From contig VCAZ01000006.1 in the NCBI GenBank assembly GCA_005784505.1, positions 8,089,724 through 8,153,723 of the forward strand: DNA of 64,000 nt, given 5' to 3'. Each line of letters begins with the position of its first letter. The first letter of the stretch is position 1. The translations under genes were made by a program, and so were the position numbers. Below are positions 25,555 to 37,105 of the stretch, piece by piece. This DNA is from Bagarius yarrelli (Eukaryota; Chordata; Actinopteri; Siluriformes; Sisoridae). The notes under the pieces are model-generated. The model worked only from the letters and a program-made list of their open reading frames with translations, had not been told where the DNA came from and did not search any database.

Positions 25555-25645
25555 TAGGGCGCCGATCCCCAACTCCTACAATATCCGATCTATTAATTTT
25601 GACCAATATTAGAGTACCATATCGGTGTATCTCTAGTGCCATCAT
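25555..25645. repeat. Possible hAT-like terminus, partner of 23935
   Basis: 'cgccgatccccaactcc' and 'accatatcggtgtatctc' recall fish hAT-like ends. If it belongs with 23935-24030, the LINE at 24550 is inserted inside the element. Weak evidence by recall only. Confidence 0.25.
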
Positions 25646-25712
25646 GCATAAAGAAGGATACCACACATTTAACAGTATTTAAGACCACATTCTAATATAC
25701 TATATCAATAGT

Positions 25713-25800
25713 CATTTACATTTACAGCATTTACCAGATGCTCTTGTTCGGAGCGATGTAAAAAATGTGCTTTAAGTCACATGATTAAACAGCTCAATAC
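25713..25800 (-). repeat. SINE tail fragment
   Basis: 'catttacatttacagcattt' followed by 'accagatgctcttg' and 'cggagcgatgta' is the diverged tail and part of the body of the tRNA-headed SINE family, inverted. The head is absent. Confidence 0.65.
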
Positions 25801-25962
25801 TGGTACAATATATCACAAATCAAAGTGTAACAACTCACAAAAACTGCTAAAGACCAGCATACTTTTTGTGTGTCGCGTAATAGGGATTTTTATTTTTTAC
25901 TTAATTTGATAAGTTCTTAGTGGTGGAACTAGTCAAGCGATGCTTGTGGAGCCACATATATA

Positions 25963-27475
25963 CACTGTTTAAAAAAATAAAGGGAACACTAAAATAACAC
26001 ATTTTAGATCTGAATGAATGAAATATTCTTATTAAATACTTTGTTCTTTACATAGTTGAATGTGCTGACAACAAAATCACACAAAAATTATCAATGAAAA
26101 TCAAATTTATTAACCCATGGAGGTCTGGATTTGGAGTCACACTCAAAACTGAAGTGGAAAAACACACTACAGGCTGATCCAACTTTGATGTAATGTCCTT
26201 AAAACAAGTCAAAATGAGGCTCAGTAGTGTGTATGGCCTCCACATGCCTGTATGACCTCCCTACAACGCCTGGGCATGCTCCTGATGAGGTGGCGGATGG
26301 TGTCCTGAGGGATCTCCTCCCAGACCTGGACTAAGGCATCCAGTCTGTGGTGCAACGTGGCGTTGGTGGATGGAGCGAGACATGATGTCCCAGATGTGCT
26401 CAATTGGATTCAGGTCTGGGGAACGGGCGGGCCAGTCCATAGCATCAATGCCTTCGTCTTGCAGGAACTGCTGACACACTCCAGCCACATGAGGTCTAGC
26501 ATTGTCTTGCATTAGGAGGAACCCAGGGGCAACCGCACCGGCATATGGTCTCACAAGGGGTCTGAGGATCTCATCTCGGTACCTAATGGCAGTCAGGCTA
26601 CCTCTGGCGAGCACATGGAGGGCTGTGCGGCCCTCCAAAGAAATGCCACCCCACACCATTACTGACCCACTGCCAAACCGGTCATGCTGGAGGATGTTGC
26701 AGGCAGCAGAACATTCTCCACGGCGTCTCCAGACTCTGTCACGTCTGTCACATGTGCTCAGTGTGAACCTGCTTTCATCTGTGAAGAGCACAGGGGGCAA
26801 ATACCAAACGTCCTGCACGGTGTTAGGCTGTAAGCACAACCCCCACCTGTGGACGTCGGGCCCTCGGACCACCCTCATGGAGTCTGTTTCTGACCGTTTG
26901 AGCAGACACATGCACATTTGTGGCTTGCTGGAGGTCATTTTGCAGGGCTCTGGCAGTGCTCCTCCTGTTCCTCCTTGCACAAAGGCGGAGGTAGCGGTCC
27001 TGCTGCTGGGTTGTTGCCCTCCTACGGCCTCCTCCACGTCTCCTGATGTACTGGCCTGTCTCCTGGTAGCGCCTCCATGCTCTGGACACTATGCTGACAG
27101 ACACAGCAAACCTTCTTGCCACAGCTCGCATTGATGTGCCATCCTGGATGAGCTGCACTACCTGAGCCACTTGTGTGGGTTGGAGACTCCGTCTCATGCT
27201 ACCACTAGAGTGAAAGCACCGCCAGCATTCAAAAGTGAGCAAAACATCTGAGAAGTGGTCTGTGGTCACCACCTGCAGAACCACTCCTTTATTGGGGGTG
27301 TCTTGCTAATTGCCTATAATTTCCACCTGTTGTCTATTCCATTTGCACAACAGCATGTGAAATTGATTGTCAATCAGTGTTGCTTCCTAGGTGGGCAGTT
27401 TGATTTCACAGAAGTGTGATTGACTTGGAGTTACATTGTGTTGTTTAAGTGTTCCCTTTATTTTTTTGAGCAGTG
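25963..27475 (-). mobile_element. Tc1/mariner transposon, full length
   Basis: A 1,513-bp element flanked on both sides by the TA expected from Tc1/mariner target-site duplication (25961-25962 and 27476-27477). The left end 'cactgtttaaaaaaataaag' and the right end, read inverted as 'cactgctcaaaaaaataaag', match at 34 of 38 terminal bases by eye, including an unbroken 20-base core. Inside lies a minus-strand DD34E transposase gene with disabling mutations. Length, TA flanks and ends are typical of an autonomous fish Tc1 element. The close TIR match suggests a fairly young insertion that could still be moved by a related enzyme. Confidence 0.93.
26221..27197 (-). pseudogene. Tc1/mariner DD34E transposase, broken
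   Basis: Cut-and-paste transposase. I took the start at 27197 (MRRSLQPTQ), because helix-turn-helix sequence begins at once. About 124 residues cover two HTH motifs (QVVQLIQDGTSMRAVARRF; then a GRR-box and STARALQNDL) and end with GVVLTA at a stop (26823). The catalytic domain continues in another frame: FTDESRF (first Asp), SVMVWGGIS, MQDNARPH (second Asp) and, with 34 residues between, the Glu of NPIEHIWD. A second frameshift near 26340 moves the last 40 residues (VWEEIPQDTIRHLI...GGHTHY) to a third frame. The catalytic triad survives, but one nonsense codon and at least two frameshifts prevent a full protein. The region between the nonsense codon and FTDESRF looks short, so a small deletion probably caused the first frameshift. 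Confidence 0.9.
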
Positions 27476-28349
27476 TATATATTATACCAGTACTCCTATT
27501 GTTTCTGTGCCAACTAGTATTAACGTCTGAGTTATAGCATTTCTTTTTGGTGCTTTAAAAAGAGTCTGGCATTCAGGGCTTTAAAGGATGTTGAAGAGTC
27601 AGTGTGGCAGTTGGAGGTGTGTTATTATGTCTGGTGGATGTGATACAGCAGAATCTGTCATATAGAAAAGGCTGCCTGTGGCTTTAAAGGGCTTAGAGTC
27701 TCATTTCTCATTTTTATTCAGATAATCCTCTCCCAGAAAAATATACCCAAAGCCAAATGCAGGTAATGCAAATTTAGCTTGCCTTTCAACCATACAAATT
27801 GGTCAAAATTGAAAACCTATAAACCTTTCAATTAGAGTGGTAAATAGAATACAATAAAGAAGAAAAATAGTTTTATTTCAGCAATTTGTCAGCAATTCGG
27901 TTAACTCAATAGTGATAAATAAATCGATGGTGTAGAGTTCCTCTATTAAATTTAGCCCTAATTTTCTTTGTTTCTCTATGCAGTGTAAATGAAATGTGTG
28001 TGAGAGAAGAGAGAGGTGTTGGAGAACACAGAGTAGTGTGAAAACAGGCGCTGAGATCTGCTTCTTACCCATGACATAACATTATTCTGCACCTAATTGG
28101 GGATCTCCTTATCTGAGCTAACACTTTCAATTTTATACTGAATTTAAAAGAAGTAGCCTGCATCAAAACGAAATAATGTGTTTCTTCAATAATCAATTCT
28201 TTCAATAATCTAACATAGGCTTCATCAGTGTGCTTTGTTTCTGACCAGGTGTAGATGAATTACTAAGCAATTACTTGTTTACTTTACTACCACTATGTTT
28301 TTGGTAATTAGGAACATGTTAATCACAATCAATTAGAAAAAGGAGTGTT
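27476..28349. other. Unique sequence, no gene seen
   Basis: The TA at 27476-27477 is the right-hand duplication of the transposon target. The rest is AT-rich with no recognised exon or repeat. Confidence 0.5.
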
Positions 28350-28711
28350 TCATTTATTCATCTTCTATACCCGTTTTTTCCCTAATTCGGGGTCACAGGG
28401 ATCTACTGGAGCCTATGACAGCCGTCTCTAAAAGGGTGAAAGGCAAGAGAGGTACACCTTGGACAGGTCGCCAGTCGATGACATGACTACACACACACAC
28501 TCACACTCACTTTTATGGGCAATTTAGAATCATCCATCAACCCAACATACATGTTTTTGGACTGTGGGAGGAAACCGGAGTACCCGGAGTAAACCCACAC
28601 AAGCAAGGGGAGAACATGCAAACTTCACACAGAAAGGCCCCTGCCTGGGAATAGAACCCCGGGCCTTCTTGCTTTAAGCTAACAATGCTAACCCTAAGTC
28701 ACCGCTGCCCA
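28350..28711 (-). repeat. DANA/Mermaid-like SINE, near full length
   Basis: The most complete minus-strand copy. It runs from 'catttattcatcttctatac' through 'ggacaggtcgccagtcgatg', 'gggcaatttagaatcatcc' and 'tttttggactgtgggaggaa' to 'gcaaacttcacacagaaagg', closing with the tRNA-like head 'gctaaccctaagtcaccgct'. Length about 360 bp. Flanks 'agtgtttcattt' and 'agtatttgattt' may be a decayed target-site duplication. Confidence 0.85.
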
Positions 28712-29742
28712 TAATAGTATTTGATTTGATAAATATTGGCGAGAGATATTGTTAAGTGGAACAGAGATGGTACTTTCAAAATGTCACAAATAGCTGCTTT
28801 GTGATCATGTATGTCATGACATTTGCAGTATGATGAGATAAACATGAACAATATCCATGTGTTAATGAATTAGTCTTTTTTTTTAACTGCATCTTGGTCA
28901 GGCTTGACAAGGATTTCGATTCTATCTGAAGAACTAGGACACCGGTCTATTAGAGGCACCACAAACCAACCTTACCTCGTCACACCAAATGGCAAGTTAG
29001 GGTATCAAGATCTGCTTAAAATGTGGCTCTATTCTGTTTTGTGAAGCAAATCAATATAACCATACTTCATTTTTTTAATGGTCCTTCCATGATGACCAGA
29101 TCCCCATCAACAGGGCATAAATATTTGTTGTTATATAAAAATGCCATGCCGTACAAAAAAGGGAATGGTAATAGTCTATAAATAGTGTATAAATTATTAA
29201 CGTAAAAGTAACCATAAGGGTTGTCATGGTGATGTAGTGGGATGCAGTGCTACTTCACAAGATTCTGATACTGTCTGATTGTGGAGTTTTATGTTTTTCC
29301 TGTGTACATATCTCTTATCCAGGGTCTCTGGGTTGTAGGTGGATTGGCTTTATTTAGAATTTACAGATAACTCCATGAAAAGTGAAGCTTCAGAGCAGCG
29401 TAATGATCAATAGAAAAGAAACAGTGTAGAATGGCTGTGGAGTACAGAAACCAGTTCTCGCACCTTTGATGATTAAATACTTAAAAAATAAATACTTATA
29501 ATTATTTTAAAGAGACAGTCTAACAAGGTATAAAGGGTGCCAAAGATACCTAAAAAGTATGTAAAAAAGTAAATATGTCGAGTAAAAATTTGCATTCTTT
29601 TTAATGATGCAAATTTATTTTTTAACTATTATTATTGTGTTGTTTTTACTTAAAAATTAAAAATGTAAAAATATTATGAACATAAAACTTAAGCATATTA
29701 CGATCACAGTAAACTCTTGATTAGATAAAACAAAAATAATGT
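28712..29742. other. Unique AT-rich sequence
   Basis: No gene or element recognised. Confidence 0.45.
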
Positions 29743-29756
29743 CTGATTTTGTATTC
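29743..29756 (+). repeat. Target-site duplication, left copy
   Basis: 'ctgattttgtattc' here is repeated exactly at 30267-30280, directly flanking the DANA-like SINE. This is the hallmark of LINE-mediated insertion. Confidence 0.85.
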
Positions 29757-30266
29757 ATTTATCTATTTTATATACACACTTATTCTCTAGTTCGGGGTCA
29801 CGGACAGTTGGCAGTCCATCACATGACCACACACACACACTCACATGTTTTTGGACAGTGCGAGGAAAACGGAGTACCCAAGGTAAACCCACACAAGCGC
29901 GGGGACAACATATAAACTCCACACAGAAAGGCCGCTGCCTGGAAATCGAACCCGAGCCTTCTTGCTGTGAGGCAACAGTGTTAACAGGGTGGCTCAAATG
30001 GTTAAGGTGCTGAGTTGTTAATCTGAAGACCAGAAACACCTGGGTTCAAGCCCCACCTCCGGCAAGTCAATCACTGTTGGGTCCTTGAGCAAGACCCTTA
30101 ACCCTTCCTGCTCCAGGGGCGCTGTATCATAGCTGACCCTGTGCTCTGACCCCAACTTACTAAGATGGGATATGCAAAAAAATGCTTTTCATTGGCTCTG
30201 TACACGTACCTTGCACAATGACAATGAATTGAATATACTTATACTTACTAAGCCACTGCACTGCCC
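29757..30266 (-). repeat. DANA-like SINE split by a nested SINE
   Basis: A minus-strand DANA/Mermaid-like copy: 'ttctctagttcggggtcacg', 'gacagttggcagtccatc', 'gtttttggacagtgcgagga', 'aactccacacagaaaggc', 'cttcttgctgtgaggcaaca'. Its tRNA-like head is split. The left part ends at 'gtgttaac' (about 29984) and the rest, 'taagccactgcactgccc', resumes at about 30248. The tRNA-headed SINE at 29985-30244 fills the gap. The whole is bounded by a perfect 14-bp duplication, so both ends are certain. The middle segment is shortened relative to the copy at 28350. Confidence 0.88.
29985..30244 (+). repeat. tRNA-derived SINE (second family), nested
   Basis: The head 'cagggtggctcaaatggtta' (A-box region) and 'gggttcaagcccc' (B box) give a pol III promoter. 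The body 'tgagcaagacccttaaccc' and 'accccaacttactaagatgg' leads to a tail 'ccttgcacaatgacaatgaa' and an AT-rich end. It is closely similar to the copy at 54147 and distinct in body and tail from the 1381 family. It sits inside the DANA-like SINE and is therefore younger than it. Confidence 0.88.
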
Positions 30267-30280
30267 CTGATTTTGTATTC
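30267..30280 (+). repeat. Target-site duplication, right copy
   Basis: Exact repeat of 29743-29756, closing the DANA-like insertion. Confidence 0.85.
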
Positions 30281-31450
30281 TTCATGTCCGATTACAGTAT
30301 ATGGGCAAGATCCTTAAACAAATTGAGATTAAATTTTAATTCCGTCCTTATTCTTTACATGGATGGAGAGTAGGGACAGAAACAAAAATGTTTTTTTTAA
30401 TTTACTTTTGATGAAACATGTATTTTTATGTAATTGTAGCATTTGTGCTTTAGGTAATTCTATACTATTCTACGCTTGGTATTTACCAAACAGGCTTGTA
30501 GCAGTGGACATGCAGAGATTTCAATTGAAGGCTTTTGGATACTGGTGGAACATTAATTCTGGCTCTGCGACTAAATTAGGCACTGGTTTCATTATGTGTT
30601 TCAGGACTGGTAATCTAAACTCAACTTCAAAAAAATGATTTGATATTGCGTATCTTTCTTTCTATCTTTTACACATTTCCAATGATAATGCATCAATATT
30701 GATACTATAATTATTTTGGTTGCATCATCTTAGGACCATAGAAATATTGGATTGCATGTGTAATATAAATTGCAGTCGCCAAGCGGGAGTTTGTTTATTA
30801 GGTACTTGGGTCACTACGCTTCCTGTGTAACCACTCCAATTACAAAGAACAACTTTATAACAGCAATATATTAGAGCAGACACTAACACAAGCCACTGAC
30901 CACATAAACATCATGAAAGAGTAACACTTCTATGCAGTATGCTTGCTCATAAAACTCAATCACCATGACCATTTTTCATCTTCTGCTTTACATAGACATG
31001 GACATGGACACTGTGTTTAGGAAAGCTCGCCACAGTGCACAGATATAACCTATAGCTCAGGGTTAAGTCCTTGATATTGCCTCTGATATTCATATGCAGA
31101 TATAAACAGATGGATAGCAATGTGTGTAAGAGTATGACCTGGTCTGTGTGAAGGCCATGCTTCTCTTTTAGTTTTGTTTCTTGCTCATAATTATTTATTT
31201 AGACGAATAAACTGTATCTCATTGATCATTTCTGAGTCAGTAACAGGTTTTTCTCTAATTTAAACATTGCTGCACATCTTTGCCCTTCAGATTTGCTGAT
31301 TTGTTTGTGGGTCATGTTTCTGTCTGTATTTCTCCTTCTGCCCTGTGTGTGTGGAGTTTATATTTTTCTTCAGGATATTCCTCTGCATACTCTGGATTCA
31401 TCTTAAAGAAATGCATTGTAGACTAACTTTCTAAAGTTTCACAAGTCTCT

Positions 31451-31484
<34 letters not shown>

Positions 31485-33128
31485 ATGTAATACGTTAACA
31501 CTCGTCCTTCTTTCTCAGTAAAATTGCTACCATATCTATACTGTACTGTTTACATCTCTACCTGTACCTGTGAAGGAAATACCCTAGAGATTGAAATGAT
31601 AAAAGTCTAACAGCAGCAGCTTAAAAGGATGCTGTTCAATTTGTTTTCCTTTTGCTGCCTTTAAAATGTTTTTTAATACCATTTTCTTTTGTGAAGCAAT
31701 CTGACTGTTGCTTGATTCTATGTTTGCAGATTTTTTTTTTGTTTATAAATCTATAATATGTCTCTCTTTATAAAATAAGTAGTTATTATTGTAAGCGTTA
31801 TTACAATACACTTTCTTCTATTCCTTTCCCACGGTCAATACAGTGCCATTGATTTATTTTATGTATGTCTGATTGTACGGGATCAGATAGAACAGCTGGT
31901 AATGTAATATAAGATCTGTGTATTAAACAGAGACGAATCATAATGGCTGTGTTTTCAGTGTCAGTGGGACCATTTCAGTATGACAAGCTCGTTAAATCAA
32001 GTGTAAAATTTTTACATGGCAATAAAACTTGAAATATGTTTACACAAATAGAAAAGCAATATATTTTAAATGGCATCGGTGGATAGAGTGAGAGAATGTC
32101 ATAAGAAAAGAATAAAAGGTGTCCTTGTGAGAATTTTTTCATGGCCAGTGTCTTTCATGGGAAAAAATTGAGTTTTGTCAGATATCTGGTGCTCAATATA
32201 AACATTTTTTCCATGTAAAAACCCTTTTATACAGAGTCATTTTTCAATTCCAAAAGCTATAAATCAGGTAATTAATGGCCTTGCCTTTTATCATAAGAAA
32301 ACGAAGAGATTTTACTCAAATAGCATTTGATATATAACCTTGTGCTCCACTTAGTCTTGGACTTGCTTCTGTTGCAGGTAATACTATTGTGCTAACATGT
32401 TGTTGATAATGCTACACTGGCTTGTTGAATTGTCATTTTGCCATATGTATTTTATTCTTTTCACTTATTTAAGCTTACCTGGAAGGACAGAAACATGCGA
32501 AACTTCTACATTTCAAGACAAATGACGAAAAAGAAATGGCTGCCTAAATAAATAATGTAACAGTCATGTTACAGTCTGTCTAATAACAGATTACTATGGT
32601 TATATGTCAATGCGGTTTCAGGATAATTAATGCGACTTTGTGGACAGACAAAATCAGACACTGGTCATCAGATACTAAACCTAATTACCAGTTCTGTCTT
32701 ACAGTGAAATAGAGGAACCTAAATCTCTTACTGATGAAACAGCATGCGCATTATGCATGTAGACAACAGAAGAGTCTGCTGCACATGGTAAATTGTTCCT
32801 AGGGGATGCTGACGTGTTCAATAGCCGAACACAGCGTCCGGCTTCACAAACAAGATCAGTCTTGATGAAATAGCGCTGAGGAGCGACGCTTCATTCCTGT
32901 CACACTAAATAAGTATTAGGTGTAATGAATAAACAGTCTGTTCACGGACATGTTTTCTATTTGTTAATCTCACGAAGTGTGAAGTTCTTTTGATTTCGAG
33001 ATGGGTCCTAAGAGAGTTCTCATCTGGAAAGAAGATATTTTATAATTGAAGTGGAAAGATCAAGTGAAATTATACCAAATAAAAGAGGTCCCAGAGCAAC
33101 AATACTATTTTACACTCGTACCTTAAGG
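30281..33128. other. Unique sequence with TG microsatellite
   Basis: No gene was recognised. A TG run lies at 31454-31482. The open frame at 30363-30638 has no family motif. The rest is AT-rich without element termini. Confidence 0.45.
31454..31482. repeat. (TG)n microsatellite
   Basis: Uninterrupted TG dinucleotide run, about 14 units, a likely polymorphic marker. Confidence 0.95.
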
Positions 33129-33293
33129 GCTGGTGTCCTGTTTAGCTCAGACCCTAATCAAACACACCAGATGTAGCTAATCAAGATCTTGCTCGGTATA
33201 CTTGAAATTTACAGGCAGGTGTGTTAAGCCAAGTTGGAGCTAAACTCTGCAGGACATCCACCCTCCAGGACCGGGTCTTGTGACCTCTTTTTA
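33129..33293. mobile_element. Palindromic MITE, common fish type
   Basis: The ends are inverted. The left has 'ggtgtcctgtttagctcag' and 'taatcaaacacacc'; the right has 'ggtgtgttaagccaagttgg', then 'agctaaactctgcaggacat' and 'ccctccaggaccgg'. Read inverted, the right arm gives the same 'gtcctgcag...tttagctc...cacacc' order. The segment is a very common non-autonomous DNA repeat in fish. It carries no coding sequence and would depend on an external transposase. Confidence 0.7.
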
Positions 33294-35465
33294 GACTCTC
33301 TTTCAGAGTATATCAGAACATATTCACTGACGTATTAGGACTTGTTTTACAAGTCAAGATCTGTACATAGGAATAACAAATCATGGAGAATAAGTAGTTA
33401 ATTCAGGGTATTACAATTAACCTAATGAATGCCTACAAAGCAGGGAAAGATTATAAAAGGATATAAAAGTGCCCCCAGCTTACAATTTCCAATGAGGAAA
33501 ATTTTATTACAAAATGGGGAAATGAGACAGGATTTAGAAAAGCCCTGTGTTGCTCTGTTCTAGAATTTCTTATACTTATAGTTATTTCCTTTAAATTTAT
33601 GTGCATGGAAAAGTCATCAAAGTTTAGTTTTAAATGTGTTATTCTGTTAATAACACATTCTGAATAGTATTAACAGTGTACCCAAGATCTTTCAGGTATG
33701 CCGGAGCACTTGAGGTATCTGGAAGATTACATAAGATTATCCAAAACAGCAACCAGCATGTTGCATCCATCAATGACATGCTAACCACATCCAGTTTTTC
33801 AACATGCAAGTCTGACTTTGTTCATCCAAATGATATGCAATTAGATGCGAAGTCAGGAGAAGTAGAAGTAAAAAGAAAGCGGTGGTTTTTGACTTTCGTC
33901 TAAGAGACTGTTTTGATCTCAACAATTTCTTTTATATCCATAAATATATCCCTTGATGGCTCATGTATTGGGATACAATACCCAATCACGAGAGGAAGAA
34001 GGTGCAATAAGGTTACATTTGTGTGTCCTTTTTTTTATCCTTTAGCAAGACCTGTTTTTAGAATTGTCGTTGGTTTGTTGATCCTTATAAAATAGCTTTA
34101 AGGAAAAAGTTTAATGGACTGATTCAGTTTTTAAAGAGTAATAAAACTTTGATGAAATGAAGATAATTCCACAGGTATGATGAAAATAAGTGTTTGCTTA
34201 GTACACACTTACTTTTTATACTATTAACACTTTGAATATTTACATTTACGGCATTTGGCAAAACCACCCAGTAGCCAGCATTGATTTTATACATTTTCCA
34301 GGATGTACCTTGCAAATTTTAAACTCATCTACATGATTAGGCTAAATTTTAACGTTGTCTTCTGTAACAACTCCACTGTTCTGGTAGTAATTTCCATCTT
34401 GATATTAACTTTACCGTCCAGGTAGATGTTCATGTGTGAATTCAAGCAACCTTCTTTTAAGTAACTGAATTCTTAGCACATAAACAAACACCTCTTTTTG
34501 AGCATGCTCATAAAGACATTCTGTAGGTTTAATTACAGAAAAGTTTGTTTTGATGTACAGATTAGGTCTATATTCAGTAGACAAAGTTCCCTTTTCCAAT
34601 AGGGATGCTAAAAGTTTGTTTGTTAGAAACACAGAATCCTTAATTACTTGATCAGAGTCTTTGTTTACAATACTTTCAATGTTAATATTGTGTTTTTAAT
34701 ATTGTGTGTAATATTGTGCTTTGTTGAAATTGTTTCTATGAAACGTATGAAGGACATGAGATTTTGAGAATGAGAAAATACTTTTAAGTTTCTCAAAAAT
34801 TGTCTGAATAGCATTCTTGACACATGCAGCACAGCTTGAATACACAGTAAAAGCGAGGCGATCTTGCGTTTAAGCGTATGAAGGTTACGTCTTCAATAGG
34901 CTCTATTGTATCCTGTTCATTGAGTGTACTTTCTACAGTACTCTGTGAGCTACACAGCACTTCCTTCTACACACTCTAAAACTGTCTATAATTCAGTTCT
35001 AAAGTACTTTTATGGTATAATTTCTATGAATTCTAAAGGTTGGGCGTTTGTTTTGTTTTTTTTTAATTTCACATGATTTAAAGCGACACTGAATTCCTTC
35101 TCTTCATGTAAGATTTTGTAGTTAAATGACAAAAAAAAACTTTTCTCAGTACAAACCTTTTAGAATTCACACAGTACACAATTAAATGTTGAAAGTTTTA
35201 GATTGAATGTATCAGTGTTGAGGTGTGATTTAGATAAGTTGGCTCTTGCAGTTTTAAAGGCACGAACACACACTGTATAAAGGCCAGTTGGAAATTCTTT
35301 GGTGATGCAGCTGATAGTGCTTTAAAAGTACATCTTCATATGAAGTGCTAAATTTAATTTAAAGTTTTTACACTGGATTAGGTCGTTAGATCATCCTGCA
35401 AAATAATAAATAAATAATATCAGGTATAGCGTCATATTGTTAAATCACAACATTAAAATAAAGCA
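33294..35465. other. Unique sequence, SINE scrap at 34239
   Basis: No gene was recognised. The frame at 33676-33903 is open, but its protein has no recognisable family. A short SINE-tail fragment lies at 34239-34262. T-rich runs lie near 35055 and A runs near 35131. Confidence 0.45.
34239..34262 (-). repeat. SINE tail scrap
   Basis: 'tttacatttacggcatttgg' equals the inverted tail of the tRNA-headed SINE family; nothing else of it remains. Confidence 0.55.
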
Positions 35466-35792
35466 GGGCGGCACAGTGGCTTAGCGGTTAGCACTGTTGA
35501 CTCACAGCATGAAGGTTTCAGGTTTGTATCCCCTGCAGGGGGTCCTTATCGGTGAAGTTTGCATGTTCTCCCTGTGTTTTTAATGGGTTTACTCCGGGAT
35601 TACTCCCACAGTGCAAAAACATGTATGTAGGTTAATTAATGATTTCAAATTACCCGTGTAAGTGATTAGTTGTTTGTTTGTTTGTGGTCCTGCGATGCTC
35701 AGTTGCCTTTAGCCTAATGACAGCTAGGACAGACTCCAGCAGATTCGTGACCATGATTAGGAATACGCAGGTATAGATAATGGTTTCATTCC
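35466..35792 (+). repeat. DANA/Mermaid-like SINE, plus strand
   Basis: The only plus-strand copy. The tRNA-like head 'gcacagtggcttagcggtta' and 'ggtttgtatcccc' is followed by 'gtttgcatgttctccctgtg', 'gggtttactccgggattact', 'cccacagtgcaaaaacatg' and a diverged 3' region with 'gctaggacagactccagc', ending in CATTCC. The pol III A box is recognisable and the B box is decayed. A (TTTG)n-like run lies at 35671-35683. Confidence 0.85.
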
Positions 35793-36649
35793 CTCATATT
35801 TAAAATAGCATTTTCTCTTTCAGAAGAAACATGGAAGCAGAAAACGATGTAAAAATGGACTTTATCAATGGTTTGACGAGTATGATCCGTACACTGTGTG
35901 TTTGAATATTACATACTAAAGCTCTCTCGCTTGCTCTCAAACACACACAGAGATAAATACATTTCATCTCAACCAACAATAAAGGAGTTGCTATTCTAAA
36001 TGCCCATTAATATGGTTTCTCAGAAGCTTTTTATAAGCTATAATCTCTATTTCTAAAGTCGTTTTAGTAATTACATAAAACCTTTTCAACTTCAAACAGT
36101 AAAAAAATGCACGTCAACATTTATAGTTAATTCTCATCATTAGTAACACACCATAAGGTTTGGAATATACAATTTACCACTAAAAGTATATTTTTTTCTT
36201 ACCTACAGCAGCATGGCAATATTTAGACCCTCAAGGTGTCACGATAAGTCCAGTATGACACATAGATAAACTGAGGATAAATCGTAAATGCTTTAGTGAA
36301 GGTTTGTTTGTAATTTATTTAAATATTACACTGTTTTTGTTTGTCCAGAAAAGATGTAGGTATAACATTTTAAAGAATATTGTTAAAATAACATGTATTT
36401 TTATGTAGATTTATAGTTATTCTTAGCATACATGACTGAAAAGTACAGTATCCTAAACAAAAAGTTTAGTTGATTTTATTTTTACAGTGAAGAATGAAAT
36501 TTTTAACACCTATCTTAATTTTAATTTAAACTTAGGAGCAGTATGCCAGTAAGTTCCAGTGGCATTTGGTACCTGGGCCTTCAGTGGGGACTTACTCGAT
36601 TGATACACCTCCTAATACCACCAATATCACATCGTAATTATAAAAAACA
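35793..36649. other. Unique AT-rich sequence
   Basis: No gene or repeat recognised; a short ACAC stretch near 35940. Confidence 0.45.
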
Positions 36650-37105
36650 TCAATACTGACCAATATAACATGCCTTGGCATTACAGAGACAGAGAGACAT
36701 TTCATGTATTAAGGCTAAATACCATTTTTATTAAAGCAAGACAGTCGCAACTGTACCACGCAGTTCTAAATCAATATTTGTCTAATAACATGACAAAAAC
36801 CTAAACAATTTAAATAAAATATATAATACATTTAAAAGCTGTAAGCCAGCGTTACCAGTCGTAGGAGCTGGTCTGGAAGTGTGGAATAAACAAGCTAGTT
36901 AACTTTTCCGGAAAAATCCGCCTTGAAAACGGATTTCTCCTTCTCTGTCAGTCATTGTAAGTATCTTCTAATTAACCCCAGGACAGAAAAATACTGATGT
37001 TATTGTGGGCTAGCAAGGCGAAATTGAAATCTAACTGGTTAAAAAAACAGTCTTTAACCAATTAGCCACTGCTAATATAATTTAGGTTACATCGGTCAGC
37101 CCTAC
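36650..37105. repeat. Possible non-autonomous DNA element with decayed TIRs
   Basis: Left 'tactgaccaatataacatg' and right, read inverted, 'agggctgaccgatgtaacct' share the core 'ctgacc.at.taac' in inverted orientation about 450 bp apart. The right end 'ggtcagccctac' resembles fish hAT-like termini. No coding sequence remains. Assignment is weak. Confidence 0.35.

Noticed and set aside
26502..27134. 210-codon plus-strand open frame
   Set aside because: It is the antisense shadow of the minus-strand Tc1 transposase.
29985..30060. tRNA gene
   Set aside because: A and B boxes are present, but the sequence continues as a dispersed SINE with a LINE-like tail and an almost identical copy at 54147; no tRNA cloverleaf was recognised.
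33676..33903. 75-codon frame resembling a soluble peptide
   Set aside because: Compositionally plausible, but no homologous family recognised and no flanking gene structure.
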